Positions 42,017-51,861 of a stretch of DNA of 64,000 bases are shown piece after piece. This DNA comes from Methylococcales bacterium (lineage in GTDB: Bacteria > Pseudomonadota > Gammaproteobacteria > Methylococcales > Methylomonadaceae): positions 23,272 to 87,271 of the forward strand of contig JAQURG010000011.1 in assembly GCA_028715725.1 (NCBI GenBank), written 5' to 3'. The notes beneath the pieces were generated by a model. That model was not told the origin of the DNA. It made no database searches and saw only the letters and a program-made list of their open reading frames with translations. Position 1 is the stretch's first letter. Each line of letters opens with the position of its first letter. The position numbers were made by a program, and so were the translations under genes.

Positions 42017-44782
42017 TTATTCAAACTGATAATTAAATTCTCCGTCTTTTACTGAAATTCTGATGGATGATAAAGGTTCACCCGTCATCATTTTTGTCAA
42101 AAACTCCTGGCTGATAGCCGGCAATACCGTATTGGTCAGGATCGCATCCACGACTCTGGCGCCGCTTTCCAGTTCGCTGCAACGATTACTGATCAACTGA
42201 ACGACTTCTTCATCATAAGTAAAGGGTATGCGATGATTTTCCCTGATTCTTTTTTCAATACGGCCCAGTTGCAGTTTGATGATCGCTTTCAGCATCTCAT
42301 CGCTTAACGGGTAGTAAGGTATCGTCACCAGTCGGCCCAACAGCGCAGCCGGAAATATTTTCAGTAACGGCTCACGCAAAGCCTTGGCAATCCCTTCCGG
42401 TTCAGGCATCAATTCAGGGTCCTTGCACAGGTTCATTATCAAATCGGTGCCTGCGTTAGTCGTCAACAGGATAATGGTATTTTTGAAGTTGATATAACGG
42501 CCTTCCGCATCTTCCATCCAGCCTTTATCAAAAACCTGGAAGAATATTTCGTGTACGTCCGGGTGCGCTTTTTCCACTTCATCCAGTAATATGACGCTGT
42601 AGGGCCTGCGACGCACCGCTTCAGTCAGGATGCCGCCTTCCCCGTATCCGACATAGCCCGGCGGCGAGCCTTTAAGAGTCGATACGGTATGAGCCTCCTG
42701 ATATTCACTCATGTTAATGGTGATGATGTTCTCTTCGCCGCCATACAAGGCCTCAGCCAGAGCAAGACCGGTTTCGGTTTTACCCACGCCGGAAGGTCCG
42801 CACAGCATGAATACACCGATGGGTTTGCCGGGATTATCGAGACTGGCTCGGGAAGTTTGTACCCTTCGGGCAATCATATCGAGAGCATGACGCTGGCCGA
42901 TTACCCTTTGGTTCAAGGTATCGCCAAGCTTGAGTACCGTTTCAATTTCATTTTTTACCATCTTACCCACCGGGATGCCGGTCCAGTCGGCAACGACAGA
43001 AGCGATAGCCTGGCTATCAACGGTAGGGAATATTAACGGCCGTTCACCCTGAAGTTCATTAAGTTGACGCTGCAAGTCCTTGAGCTGTTGTAACAGTTCA
43101 ACCCGCTTATTTTCATCCAGGGTTTCAGGTTCGGCATTATCGGTTTCCTGCGCTTTATCGACGCTAATGCTTTCGCTGACGCCCTTGGCACTCTTTTCCA
43201 GCTTACTTTCGGTGCCTTCCACTTTATTAACAGCTCCGCGCAGCCTGGCGCGCAGATCAAGAATATCTTTAACCAGAGCTTTTTCCTGCTCCCAGCATTT
43301 TTCCAGCTCATTTAACCTGTCCTGCTCTTCGACCAGCTTAATTCGCACATTTTCATTACGTACCGCAGTTTCTACGCCGACGGCTGTTTCGCGGTCAATA
43401 ATGGCCGATTCAACAGTGAGCGCTTCGATTCGCCTGCGACAATCGTCCACTTGTGCAGGAACCGCATACTGGCTGATTGCTACCCTGGCGCAAGCCGTAT
43501 CCAGTACGCTGACTGACTTATCCGGTAGCTGCCGGTCAGGAATATAGCGGTGGGCAAGTTTGACGGAATCTTTCAGAGCTTCATCCAGTAATAATATCTG
43601 GTGATGTTTTTCCATAACTGAAGCCACGCCCCGCATCATCAGCAGCGCTTTTTCCTCTGTAGGCTCTTCAATTTGCACAACCTGAAAACGCCTTGTTAAA
43701 GCCGGATCTTTTTCGAAATACTTCTTATATTCCGCCCAGGTTGTCGCCGCGACAGTACGCAAGGTTCCGCGAGCCAAGGCAGGCTTAAGCAGATTGGCGG
43801 CGTCACCCGTTCCGGTAGCGCCGCCTGCGCCGATCAGGGTATGAGCCTCATCAATAAATAAAATAATCGGCTTTTCTGAAGCCTGAACTTCTTCAATGAC
43901 CTGGCGCAGCCGGTTTTCAAATTCACCTTTCATACTGGCGCCCGCCTGCAAGAGGCCCAGGTCAAGCGTGCGGATGGTGATATTCAATAACGGCGGAGGT
44001 ACTTCTCCTGCGGCGATGCGTAAGGCAAAGCCTTCGACCACAGCCGTTTTCCCGACACCGGCCTCACCCGTCAGAATGGGATTGTTTTGCCTGCGGCGCA
44101 TTAAAATATCAATAACCTGCCTGATTTCTTCATCCCGTCCGACGATAGGGTCCAGTTCTCCTTTGCGGGCGGCTTCAGTCAGATCGACAGAAAACTGCTG
44201 CAATGCTTTTTGTTTGCCCATCTGGGCAGGCGGCATAGCTCCCGAATATTCACCGGGCCCCGCCGCACCGGCAAGCTTGGAGCCGTCATGCGCCTGTAAT
44301 GCATCTTCGGGGGAACCTGAAACAATCGAGGAAAATTCCTCCAGCAGCGTATCGGCATTGATTTTTTTGAACTGGCTGGAGATGGCGTTCAGGGAATTTC
44401 TGAGGTCCGATGTTTTAATGATACCGACAACCAAGTGGCCGGTTCGAACCTGGCTGCTGCCGTATTTAAGACTGGCGTATAACCAGCCTTGCTCAACGGC
44501 CTGTTCAACATGGGCTGAAAGATCTGAAATTGACGTGGAACCGGCGGGCAGGCGATCCAGGGCCTCAGTAAAATCGCGCGCCAGATGAGATGGATTTAAT
44601 TCGAATTTTTTGATGATGCGGTGCAGGTCCGAATCCTGAAACTGAAGAATCTGGTGAAGCCAATGCACCAGCTCCACGTAGGGATTGCCCCGCATTTTAC
44701 AAAATACGGTTGCGCTCTCGATGCCTTTATAGGCCAAATTATTGAGTTTGCCGAATAAGGCCGTGCGGCTGATTTCTGTCAT
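42017..44782 (-). CDS. tssH: ClpV sheath-recycling AAA+ ATPase (TssH)
   Basis: 921 residues. An N-terminal Clp_N-type domain binds the contracted sheath. D1 has Walker A GEAGVGKTAVVEGFA and Walker B ILFIDEAHTLIGAGG. A ClpB/ClpV-type middle coiled coil follows (about 430-560). D2 has GPSGVGKTETGLALAE and VILLDEVEKAHPDV. The C-terminus is the ClpB D2-small domain. It disassembles contracted TssB/TssC sheaths for reuse. It overlaps tssG by four bases (ATGA), so the two are coupled. A MITE follows it. Confidence 0.95.
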   Translation of the reverse strand: MTEISRTALFGKLNNLAYKGIESATVFCKMRGNPYVELVHWLHQILQFQDSDLHRIIKKFELNPSHLARDFTEALDRLPAGSTSISDLSAHVEQAVEQGWLYASLKYGSSQVRTGHLVVGIIKTSDLRNSLNAISSQFKKINADTLLEEFSSIVSGSPEDALQAHDGSKLAGAAGPGEYSGAMPPAQMGKQKALQQFSVDLTEAARKGELDPIVGRDEEIRQVIDILMRRRQNNPILTGEAGVGKTAVVEGFALRIAAGEVPPPLLNITIRTLDLGLLQAGASMKGEFENRLRQVIEEVQASEKPIILFIDEAHTLIGAGGATGTGDAANLLKPALARGTLRTVAATTWAEYKKYFEKDPALTRRFQVVQIEEPTEEKALLMMRGVASVMEKHHQILLLDEALKDSVKLAHRYIPDRQLPDKSVSVLDTACARVAISQYAVPAQVDDCRRRIEALTVESAIIDRETAVGVETAVRNENVRIKLVEEQDRLNELEKCWEQEKALVKDILDLRARLRGAVNKVEGTESKLEKSAKGVSESISVDKAQETDNAEPETLDENKRVELLQQLKDLQRQLNELQGERPLIFPTVDSQAIASVVADWTGIPVGKMVKNEIETVLKLGDTLNQRVIGQRHALDMIARRVQTSRASLDNPGKPIGVFMLCGPSGVGKTETGLALAEALYGGEENIITINMSEYQEAHTVSTLKGSPPGYVGYGEGGILTEAVRRRPYSVILLDEVEKAHPDVHEIFFQVFDKGWMEDAEGRYINFKNTIILLTTNAGTDLIMNLCKDPELMPEPEGIAKALREPLLKIFPAALLGRLVTIPYYPLSDEMLKAIIKLQLGRIEKRIRENHRIPFTYDEEVVQLISNRCSELESGARVVDAILTNTVLPAISQEFLTKMMTGEPLSSIRISVKDGEFNYQFE

Positions 44783-45804
44783 AAAAGCATCTCCCTTTTG
44801 AGATACAAATCATTTGCATCGGATTTCCTTATATCAGTTTGCAACCAGCTTGTCCAGCCAAGCTGAGTATAACGGCCGAGTTGCGCAGAAGGAACTTCGT
44901 CCTTTTTTAAAAGCAGGTTTAAATCCCAGTTAAATTCAAAACCCGTGTAGTTATTTACAAGATCAAGCAGATCATTCAGCCTGTTTCCGGTAGGCAACAT
45001 ATTTTTATACTCTTCCAGAGTCAAGGGCCCTATAACAATGCGGAATTTGTGTTGGCATTGCCAGCTTTTTACTCCTATCACAGCGGAAATTCCAAGCTGT
45101 CCTGTTGATTCCACCCGATTCAGGTAACAGTAGTCATCTTCCGGAATGGCCAGCCATTCACCGATAAATTCAAGAATTTCAACCGTAACCTTGAAATAAT
45201 CTTGAAGGATGGCTTTCAATCCCTCGCTATGATGCGTATGGCAACCCAAATGCGCGGCAAAATGTAATTTGGTATGGTCATGAATGCCATCCCTCTGTTG
45301 AAGGGACTTCTCGCCCAAGCCCAGCAAAGACCCGACATACAGCAGGAATTTATCCTTGTCCGGCCGATCCAGTTGCACGGTAGGTTCCTTATCAGCCCAT
45401 GCGCGATAAAATAAACTTAATAAGCGATGATGAAACATATCCGCAAAATCGGCAAAAGTCGAATCCCTGGAAATTCGCATGCGATTTCTGGCGTATTCGG
45501 TCAAGTGCAGGGGTAACGGCCCATTAGGTCCAAATACTCCGAAAAACAGGACCTTAAGCCGCGCCGATTGATTACCCTCTCTTACAAATGAATCCAGTGT
45601 TGAAGCTGCAAATTGAAGACTTGGACTTTGCCCTAATCTAACCGGATCATCTTTGGGACGAGCCGAATAACCGAACCGGGGCTTATTTTTATATAAGCAT
45701 TCGAACTGCCGTAATGCCTCATAAAAACCGAATTTATAAGGATCGTCAGCCAAATCGCTCATAAAATCTAAATCAGTGTTCGAGTCCCTGTCCTGACCGG
45801 CCAT
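44779..45804 (-). CDS. tssG: T6SS baseplate protein TssG
   Basis: 341 residues. Family blocks are YKFGFYEALRQFECLYKNKP, RLGQSPSLQFAASTLDSF and FFGVFGPNGPLPLHLTEYAR, then GEWLAIPEDDYCYL. TssG forms the baseplate wedge with TssF, TssE and TssK. Its start overlaps the end of tssF by 37 bases, and its stop overlaps tssH by four. Confidence 0.93.
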   Translation of the reverse strand: MAGQDRDSNTDLDFMSDLADDPYKFGFYEALRQFECLYKNKPRFGYSARPKDDPVRLGQSPSLQFAASTLDSFVREGNQSARLKVLFFGVFGPNGPLPLHLTEYARNRMRISRDSTFADFADMFHHRLLSLFYRAWADKEPTVQLDRPDKDKFLLYVGSLLGLGEKSLQQRDGIHDHTKLHFAAHLGCHTHHSEGLKAILQDYFKVTVEILEFIGEWLAIPEDDYCYLNRVESTGQLGISAVIGVKSWQCQHKFRIVIGPLTLEEYKNMLPTGNRLNDLLDLVNNYTGFEFNWDLNLLLKKDEVPSAQLGRYTQLGWTSWLQTDIRKSDANDLYLKREMLL

Positions 45805-47642
45805 CGCATAATCTCCCCACGTTTTTTTGTTTTTATGACTGCCTGAGTGAAACTGTTGATAGAGGCGTATTTACAGAAGAATTGTTCCAAAACAGCCCCT
45901 AACAGAAAGCTGCTTGCCCCTTCAAAAGCCGAGTCATCAAAAGCAGCGGTTATCTCTATCCCTCTCCCGAAACACATCGGGCCCGGAACCGGAATACGAA
46001 GCACGACGGAACGGCTGTTAACCGCCAGAAGGCCTTCAATTTGCTTCACTATGGCGGCGTCTGCGTAATCCCCATAAAGTCTCAGTAAATCGCGCAGTGC
46101 AGCCGCGCCTTGTGTCTCATCATTATTAACGAGGGTCAGATAATTCAATGACAGGTGGCTGATCAGCCGCCACGCATATTCCCCTTCAGCATGGCTGGGT
46201 TTGGGACTTGTCGGTCTGACCAGGCAATGTACTGCATCGACAGGAGCGCTGATTTCCAGCGTAAAATCCGTTGTGCCTTCCCCGATCAGCATTAGTTTCG
46301 GCAGGTCACGATTTGTACATAATGTGTTGACTCCCAACTGCTTTAAGTCGCTCCGGTAAGGGGTTTCACTGGCATCCACCAGAGAAATATAAACTTCACT
46401 GCCCAGATAATCGGATTTTATTCTGCTTCCGCTTGCACTGACAGGAAATAGCACAGGCTGGCGGCTTAATGTGTAATAGGCAAAATCACCCTGAAGCCCC
46501 AACGCTTGCTGACTTGAATAAAAAGGGCTGAAAGTTTCGTCTGCCGCATCAGCAGAGCCGTATCCCGTTACCTCCAGAACAGAATGTATTTCATAATCAT
46601 ATTGTCTGGTTTTATCTACAACAAGATGATGTTCTGTACTCGAATGATTCAAATGAACCCTGTCCGTTCGTTTAGGGAACAAATTAATTGCAGGCGTGCA
46701 ATCAAGTACAAAATTATTAACACTGGCCAGATCTTCCATTTCCGGTATTGACTGATCCAATAAGATCACAATCTCTAAAGCAGTCTGGCTACACCGTTGG
46801 AGTGCACTCTGAAGATTGCCTATTTCAACAAACAGGAACCTTTGAGGCAGGGCAAAATATTCCTGTAATAAGCGGTAACCTTGAAATGACGGGGCGGTAT
46901 AGGGCAGCAAAGCCTGTTCGGAATCAAAACCCATGGGTTTGATGGTCGCTTTGCCAAGCTGTTGCCTCCATTCGGGATTTTGGCCGGAGGGTTGAATCAC
47001 GACCGCTAAAGTGTGACCGAGGATCAACTCATAAAGCTGCATTGGCACTCCACCGCTGCCGTGCAGAAAAACCGGTAATCGATCCATGCTGAGTTTCTGA
47101 AAAGGAATGTCGAGCACCGTTTCCAGGCGCAATCGAAGGGCTGCCTTGATGCCCCTGATTTCCGGCCCCGCATAGCGAACCGCTTCGCCTAAAGACAGGT
47201 AACCGGCGTCAGTCAATTGCAGAGGCCATAACGTTAACTCATGCGCCGTTTGAAATTCGCATTTTGTTCTACCCTGGACGCTGGAACTGCTTCTTAATCG
47301 GGTATGCCTTGGCAATAAAAAACCTGCTTCCGTCACCCCGCCTTTAAGATCAGGCTTGAATTGCACCACAGCCATTGACGGCAGCGGCGCCAAATAATGC
47401 GGATAAACTATTTCCAGCAAATGCCGCGTGAAACGGGGAAACTCGGCCTCCATCTTCAATTGAATGCGCGCCGTCAGGAAAGCAAAACTTTCCAGAAGAC
47501 GTTCGACATAAGGATCGGCGCATTCGGTATTGCCCAAGTCGAGACCGGCAGCGATTCTGGGATGGCTTTTGGCAAATTCAGCGCCCATTTCGCGAATGAA
47601 CTGCAATTCCCTCTGATAGTGTTCAATGAGCAGCGGATTCAT
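45768..47642 (-). CDS. tssF: T6SS baseplate protein TssF
   Basis: 624 residues. It begins MNPLLIEHYQRELQFIREMG and AEFAKSHPRIAAGL, continues with DPYVERLLESFAFLTARIQL and FTRHLLEIVYPHYLAPLPSM, and has a C-terminal ALRDLLRLYG block, all hallmarks of ImpG/VasA. Together with TssG it builds the baseplate wedge. Its ATG overlaps the tssE stop by four bases. Confidence 0.94.
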   Translation of the reverse strand: MNPLLIEHYQRELQFIREMGAEFAKSHPRIAAGLDLGNTECADPYVERLLESFAFLTARIQLKMEAEFPRFTRHLLEIVYPHYLAPLPSMAVVQFKPDLKGGVTEAGFLLPRHTRLRSSSSVQGRTKCEFQTAHELTLWPLQLTDAGYLSLGEAVRYAGPEIRGIKAALRLRLETVLDIPFQKLSMDRLPVFLHGSGGVPMQLYELILGHTLAVVIQPSGQNPEWRQQLGKATIKPMGFDSEQALLPYTAPSFQGYRLLQEYFALPQRFLFVEIGNLQSALQRCSQTALEIVILLDQSIPEMEDLASVNNFVLDCTPAINLFPKRTDRVHLNHSSTEHHLVVDKTRQYDYEIHSVLEVTGYGSADAADETFSPFYSSQQALGLQGDFAYYTLSRQPVLFPVSASGSRIKSDYLGSEVYISLVDASETPYRSDLKQLGVNTLCTNRDLPKLMLIGEGTTDFTLEISAPVDAVHCLVRPTSPKPSHAEGEYAWRLISHLSLNYLTLVNNDETQGAAALRDLLRLYGDYADAAIVKQIEGLLAVNSRSVVLRIPVPGPMCFGRGIEITAAFDDSAFEGASSFLLGAVLEQFFCKYASINSFTQAVIKTKKRGEIMRWPVRTGTRTLI

Positions 47643-48298
47643 GGCCGTTGTTCCGCATCATAGACTGAAACCTTTCCGTCTTCCAGTTCGAACTCAGTGC
47701 GTAAATGCAAATGCAGCGGCTGTGGCTCCGCCAGCAACTCGCCTTCGATTTCAAAGACCAGAGCATTATGATCGAACAGGGTCTTATCCGTTATAACCCT
47801 AACCGTTAAAGTATTCCGGATAATGCGCGGTTCAAAATTAACGATGACCTGTTTCAGCAGGCGCTCCATTTGACGCTGATCGAAGCCCGACACCGTTTTG
47901 CCGGTCAGATCCGGCATCCCGTAATTCAGTACTGAAGAGGCGATATCGGGATAGCCGTCCAGATCCTCCGGCGGCGCATACTGGCTGGCATTCAAGAGCC
48001 AGTCCAGGTCGCGTTTGACGCAGGCGCGAATTTCTTTCAGAGAGCTTACCGATGTGGTCAAAACGCTTAACTGTGCCCGCACCTGATCGAGCTGCTGCTG
48101 CAATTGCTGCCGCTGCCGGCGGCTATCTTCCGATACCGGCTCAGAAGCCAATGGCTTGCCCAGCAATCCGGCAAGGGATTTTTCGAGACTTTGAATTTTT
48201 TCCTGTTGTATGCGAATCGAATTATTGATCGGATCGTCGTCGGTCAAACGATCGAGCAAGGAAGGCAAATAGCGATCCTTAGGCAGCGTTCTAGCCAC
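47639..48298 (-). CDS. tssE: gp25-like baseplate protein TssE, long form
   Basis: 219 residues, longer than the 130-170 usual for TssE. The extra part is an N-terminal coiled coil (about 25-85, IQQEKIQSLEKSLAGLLGKP, then Gln/Arg-rich). The gp25 core follows: IRACVKRDLDWLLNASQYAP, SVLNYGMPDLTGKT, then LLKQVIVNFEPRIIRNTLTV. It nucleates sheath polymerisation at the baseplate. It overlaps tagJ by eight bases and tssF by four. Confidence 0.92.
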   Translation of the reverse strand: MARTLPKDRYLPSLLDRLTDDDPINNSIRIQQEKIQSLEKSLAGLLGKPLASEPVSEDSRRQRQQLQQQLDQVRAQLSVLTTSVSSLKEIRACVKRDLDWLLNASQYAPPEDLDGYPDIASSVLNYGMPDLTGKTVSGFDQRQMERLLKQVIVNFEPRIIRNTLTVRVITDKTLFDHNALVFEIEGELLAEPQPLHLHLRTEFELEDGKVSVYDAEQRP

Positions 48299-49112
48299 CT
48301 GAGTGCTCCATTGACGGTTCGTCTGTTGAATCGAACTGAATGGACCTGATATCCATCAGTGCATAGTCGGAAGATTCAGTCGTCAATATTTTCTGGCCGA
48401 TGCCTAAAAATAAGCCGTTGCCGCATTCCTGCCAGTCGGTTTTGCGTGATAGAGAAAATAATGGATCACCGGTTTTATAAGATTCAGGATAGCGCGCGGG
48501 TATGACGCCATAACTTTCACCCCCATTAGTCCAGGTGAATTGCGCCGGAGTCCATACCACATCTCTAAGGTCCACCGGCTTTTCGATATTGACCAAGCGG
48601 ATACGCTGGATCGGCACCCAAAAATAACGGCCTTCTATTATCGCTTCAAATACCGGACCGAGCCGCGGGTCACTGTCTGCAAGCCAATCGAAGGCCGTTC
48701 CGTCTATATTGCCTGAAACCGCAGGCGCCAATTCAAAAGCCCGGTTACGACTATCCTGAGATTTCAAGTATTGACCTTCGGCAGTCAATTTTAGCGCCTG
48801 AAGCAGTAAAGCCAGCCATTCTTCCGGCTGGCCGAACACCACAGGATCATGCTGTCCCAGAAAAACGGCTTCCCGGAAACGTTCACAGGCGATCACTTGC
48901 CGGTACATGGCGACCATCGCCAGCGCCGCATCATCCAGTTCACCGGCAACATTCAACTGAGTTAAAGCGCGATCCCATTGGCCCATGACAGACAAGAGCT
49001 GAAACAGAAAAACGCGGTATTCGGGCTTGGCGGGCTGCGCTTTTACCTGTGCCTGTAGTTGCTGTAATGCGGCATTTAAATCACCTTGCTTAACATACTC
49101 GTCTGCTGTCAT
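48291..49112 (-). CDS. tagJ: TagJ/ImpE accessory protein
   Basis: 273 residues. The N-terminal half is TPR-like helical (GDLNAALQQLQAQVKAQPAK, LSVMGQWDRALTQLNVAGEL) and the C-terminal half is the ImpE/SciE domain (FDWLADSDPRLGPVFEAIIE, then GRYFWVP, RDVVWTPAQFTW). In HSI-I systems TagJ binds TssB and helps couple the sheath to ClpV. Its presence places this T6SS with the TagJ-containing group that also has Fha, PpkA and PppA. Confidence 0.88.
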   Translation of the reverse strand: MTADEYVKQGDLNAALQQLQAQVKAQPAKPEYRVFLFQLLSVMGQWDRALTQLNVAGELDDAALAMVAMYRQVIACERFREAVFLGQHDPVVFGQPEEWLALLLQALKLTAEGQYLKSQDSRNRAFELAPAVSGNIDGTAFDWLADSDPRLGPVFEAIIEGRYFWVPIQRIRLVNIEKPVDLRDVVWTPAQFTWTNGGESYGVIPARYPESYKTGDPLFSLSRKTDWQECGNGLFLGIGQKILTTESSDYALMDIRSIQFDSTDEPSMEHSGG

Positions 49113-49150
49113 TTTTGCACACCGGATTGCTGTCCTGGTTATTATACAAG

Positions 49151-49168
49151 GCAGATGGGCTCATCTGC
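49151..49168 (-). terminator. Intercistronic hairpin after hcp
   Basis: GCAGATG (49151-49157) and CATCTGC (49162-49168) pair perfectly around GGCT. On the minus strand it falls between the hcp stop and the tagJ start. There is no T tract, so it is more likely an mRNA-stability stem or partial attenuator that lets Hcp be made in excess over the baseplate proteins (inference). Confidence 0.5.
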
Positions 49169-49190
49169 ATCATACGGGCTTCGAAATTAT

Positions 49191-49676
49191 TTATTCCCCT
49201 TTATTAGTTTGCAAATTCCATTTTTTCGGACCCGCCTTGTCGCCGGCGCTGCCGTCATTTTTGACGGCGGTATAGGTCCAACTGATGATGTCATAAACAA
49301 ACGAAACCGATTCGACAGGTCTGTCAGACCCGCCGCCGGAAACCTGCACCGACGAAACCATGAGATTTTCCAGCTCACATTTCCAAACGCAGACCTTGCT
49401 ACCGGATTCCAGGCAAACTTCAAGCGCCAGTTTGGCAATATGTTTGCCATTTGCGCAATATTGATTCAGGTCAGCGCTCGCCTTATCGACCAGTTTCGTG
49501 ATGTTTAAAGCGCTGAAATCGGCTCGCGCAGCTGAACGACCTCCGGTCCCGCTGGCGCCGGAGGACGGTTGCGATAAGCCATGACTGAAATTCAGGACTT
49601 CAACCCAGTCTTTATGAGCGTCATCTGTTGATTCCCCCTTGATGGGATCTATTTGCATATAAGTATTTGTAGCCAT
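49191..49676 (-). CDS. hcp: Hcp tube protein (TssD)
   Basis: 161 residues from the ATG at 49676, chosen for the GAGGG ribosome site nine bases upstream. Hcp features are TYMQIDPIKGESTDDAHKDW, VEVLNFSHGLSQPSS and FSALNITKLVDKASADL, then VSFVYDIISWTYT. Hexamers stack into the inner tube and carry small effectors. It lies 55 bases after tssC, with its own good ribosome site. Confidence 0.94.
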   Translation of the reverse strand: MATNTYMQIDPIKGESTDDAHKDWVEVLNFSHGLSQPSSGASGTGGRSAARADFSALNITKLVDKASADLNQYCANGKHIAKLALEVCLESGSKVCVWKCELENLMVSSVQVSGGGSDRPVESVSFVYDIISWTYTAVKNDGSAGDKAGPKKWNLQTNKGE

Positions 49677-49731
49677 AATGATTTCCCTCAATTAGTTAAA
49701 TTTTAAAGAACCTATCAAACATCCCTTTAAC

Positions 49732-51234
49732 CTACTTTTTTTGCGAAGGCAGCTTGGAGACCAGGCGCAACGATACCGTCAGTCCTTCAAGCTGGTAATG
49801 CGGCCTTAAAAAGAACTTCGATGTATAGTAACCGGGATTTCCTTTAACTTCTTCCACCACAACTTCCGCCGCAGCGAGAGGCCTGCGCGCCTTGTCTTCT
49901 TCGGAAGCGGTTGCAGGATTCGACTCGACATAGTTACTGATCCATTTATTGAGCCATTTTTCCATATCGTCGCGCTCCTTGAAGGAGCCGATTTTATCCC
50001 TGACGATACATTTCAAATAATGCGCGAAACGGCAAACCGCAAACAAATACGGGAGACGAGCAGACAGGTTGGCATTGGCTGTCGCGTCGGGATCGTCATA
50101 TTCAAACGGCTTTTGTAAAGACTGAGCGCCGATAAACGCGGCAAAATCAGAATTTTTCTTGTGCAGCAACGGCATAAAGCCGTTCTTGGCCAGCTCCGCC
50201 TCGCGGCGGTCGCTGATGGCGATTTCGGTCGGACATTTCATGTCGACACCACCATCATCAGTCGGGAAGGTATGCGTCGGCAGGCCTTCCACAGCCCCAC
50301 CGGATTCAATTCCCCGAATGCGCGAACACCAGCCATACAGTTTGAATGCCCGGTTAATATTGACAGCCATCGCATAGGCGGAATTAGACCAGGTGTATTT
50401 ATTATGGTCGGCGTGCTCAACATCTTCCTCAAAAGCGAATTCTTCTATCGGAGCGGTTTTTGAGCCGTAAGGCAAACGCGATAAAAAACGCGGCATCGTC
50501 AAGCCGATATAGCGTGAATCTTCGGATTCACGCAATGAGCGCCAGGAGGCATATTCAGGCGTTTGAAAAATTTTTGTCAGATCACGCGGGTTGGATAATT
50601 CCTGCCACGATTCCATATTCATCAACGTTGGCGAGGCCGCGGCTATAAACGGCACATGGGCTGCTGCTGAAATTTCGGCGATACCGTTCAAAAACTCGAC
50701 ATCGGTGGGACTGTGATCGAATTCATAATCGCCTAGCAGGCATCCGAAAGGCTCCCCGCCAAACAAGCCGTATTCATGTTCATAGATTTTTTTAAAAAGC
50801 GGGCTTTGGTCCCAGGCAGTCCCTTTAAATTTCTTCAAGGTCTTGTGCGTATCTTTTTTAGATATATTGAGCACCTTGATCTTTAACATTTCATCTGTTT
50901 CGGTATTATTGACCAGATAATGCATGCCGCGCCAGCTTCCTTCCAGCTTCTGAAAATCCGCATGATGAATAATCCGGTTCACCTGGTCGCTTAAGCGCTT
51001 ATCGAGCTCTGCAATGATAGCCTCGATCGATTTAACGGCGTCATCGGAAATCAGATTGGTTTTCGCCAAGGCCTGTTCGGCCAGAGTTTTAACCGCATCT
51101 TCCACAGCCTCCTTGGCCCGCACCGACTTCGGTTTGAATTCCTTCTGAAGTAACGTGGCGAATTCGTTAGTTTCTGTTATTTCAGCGGGCGCTTCGGCTG
51201 CTGCGCCGCTTGCCTGAGTTTCAATTTCGGCCAT
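49732..51234 (-). CDS. tssC: T6SS sheath large subunit TssC
   Basis: 500 residues. Typical blocks are IIHHADFQKLEGSWRGMHYL, FGGEPFGCLLGDYEFDHSPT, DVEFLNGIAEISAAAHVPFI, IGLTMPRFLSRLPYGSKT and SAYAMAVNINRAFKLYGWCS. It polymerises with TssB into the contractile sheath. AGGAGG lies seven bases before the ATG and partly inside the end of tssB, two bases separating the genes, so translation is coupled. It is the intact counterpart of the TssC-like half at 26599-27730. Confidence 0.95.
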   Translation of the reverse strand: MAEIETQASGAAAEAPAEITETNEFATLLQKEFKPKSVRAKEAVEDAVKTLAEQALAKTNLISDDAVKSIEAIIAELDKRLSDQVNRIIHHADFQKLEGSWRGMHYLVNNTETDEMLKIKVLNISKKDTHKTLKKFKGTAWDQSPLFKKIYEHEYGLFGGEPFGCLLGDYEFDHSPTDVEFLNGIAEISAAAHVPFIAAASPTLMNMESWQELSNPRDLTKIFQTPEYASWRSLRESEDSRYIGLTMPRFLSRLPYGSKTAPIEEFAFEEDVEHADHNKYTWSNSAYAMAVNINRAFKLYGWCSRIRGIESGGAVEGLPTHTFPTDDGGVDMKCPTEIAISDRREAELAKNGFMPLLHKKNSDFAAFIGAQSLQKPFEYDDPDATANANLSARLPYLFAVCRFAHYLKCIVRDKIGSFKERDDMEKWLNKWISNYVESNPATASEEDKARRPLAAAEVVVEEVKGNPGYYTSKFFLRPHYQLEGLTVSLRLVSKLPSQKK

Positions 51235-51236
51235 CG

Positions 51237-51788
51237 TTAATCCTCCTGTGTTTTGCCGGAGTCACCGGTTTCGTCAGTCTTACCGGCTTCCGCTGCCGGC
51301 TTGGGCGCTGATGCCAGCGACTGCAGTAATGCGGAATCGTTTAATGCCTTTGCAATCAATTCTTCTGCGCCGCCCTTGCCGTCCATAAAAGTCAGCAGAT
51401 TGGACAACTGAGTGCGAGCCTTAAGCAACTGATTAAGGCCTTCAACCTTGCTTGCCACCGCGCCCGGGGAAAAATCATCCATGTTTTCAAAAGTAATATC
51501 GACGCTTAAATTACCTTCGCCGGTCAGCACATTCGGCACTTGAAAGGCTACTCTCGGTTTCATCGCTTTTAAGCGGTCATCGAAGTTATCAACATCGATT
51601 TCCAAAAAATCCCGGTCATTTACCGGAGCCAACCGATCAGCCGACTTTCCTGATAAATCAGCCATTACTCCCATTACAAAAGGCAACTGAATTTTTTTCT
51701 CGGCGCCATAAAGCTCGACATCATATTCAATCTGTACTCTTGGAGCACGGTTGCGGGCAATAAATTTTTGACTGCTTGCTTTGGCCAT
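51237..51788 (-). CDS. tssB: T6SS sheath small subunit TssB
   Basis: 183 residues, ATG preceded by AAGGGA. Family blocks are SQKFIARNRAPRVQIEYDVE, KIQLPFVMGVMADLSGKSAD, FLEIDVDNFDDRLKAMKPRV and ENMDDFSPGAVASKVEGLNQ. It pairs with TssC in the sheath, and its N-terminal part is where TagJ binds in HSI-I systems. The C-terminus is an Ala/Lys/Asp-rich tail. Confidence 0.95.
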   Translation of the reverse strand: MAKASSQKFIARNRAPRVQIEYDVELYGAEKKIQLPFVMGVMADLSGKSADRLAPVNDRDFLEIDVDNFDDRLKAMKPRVAFQVPNVLTGEGNLSVDITFENMDDFSPGAVASKVEGLNQLLKARTQLSNLLTFMDGKGGAEELIAKALNDSALLQSLASAPKPAAEAGKTDETGDSGKTQED

Positions 51789-51861
51789 TTTTTTATCCCT
51801 TAAACGTTTAAATAGTTGCAGAACTGGTTCGTTAAAACACTTTGATTGCTTTGGTTAAGAT

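Noticed and set aside
43033..44588. Long plus-strand and alternate-frame ORFs within tssH
   Set aside because: They lie wholly inside the tssH coding frame on the other strand or frame and show no recognisable domains.
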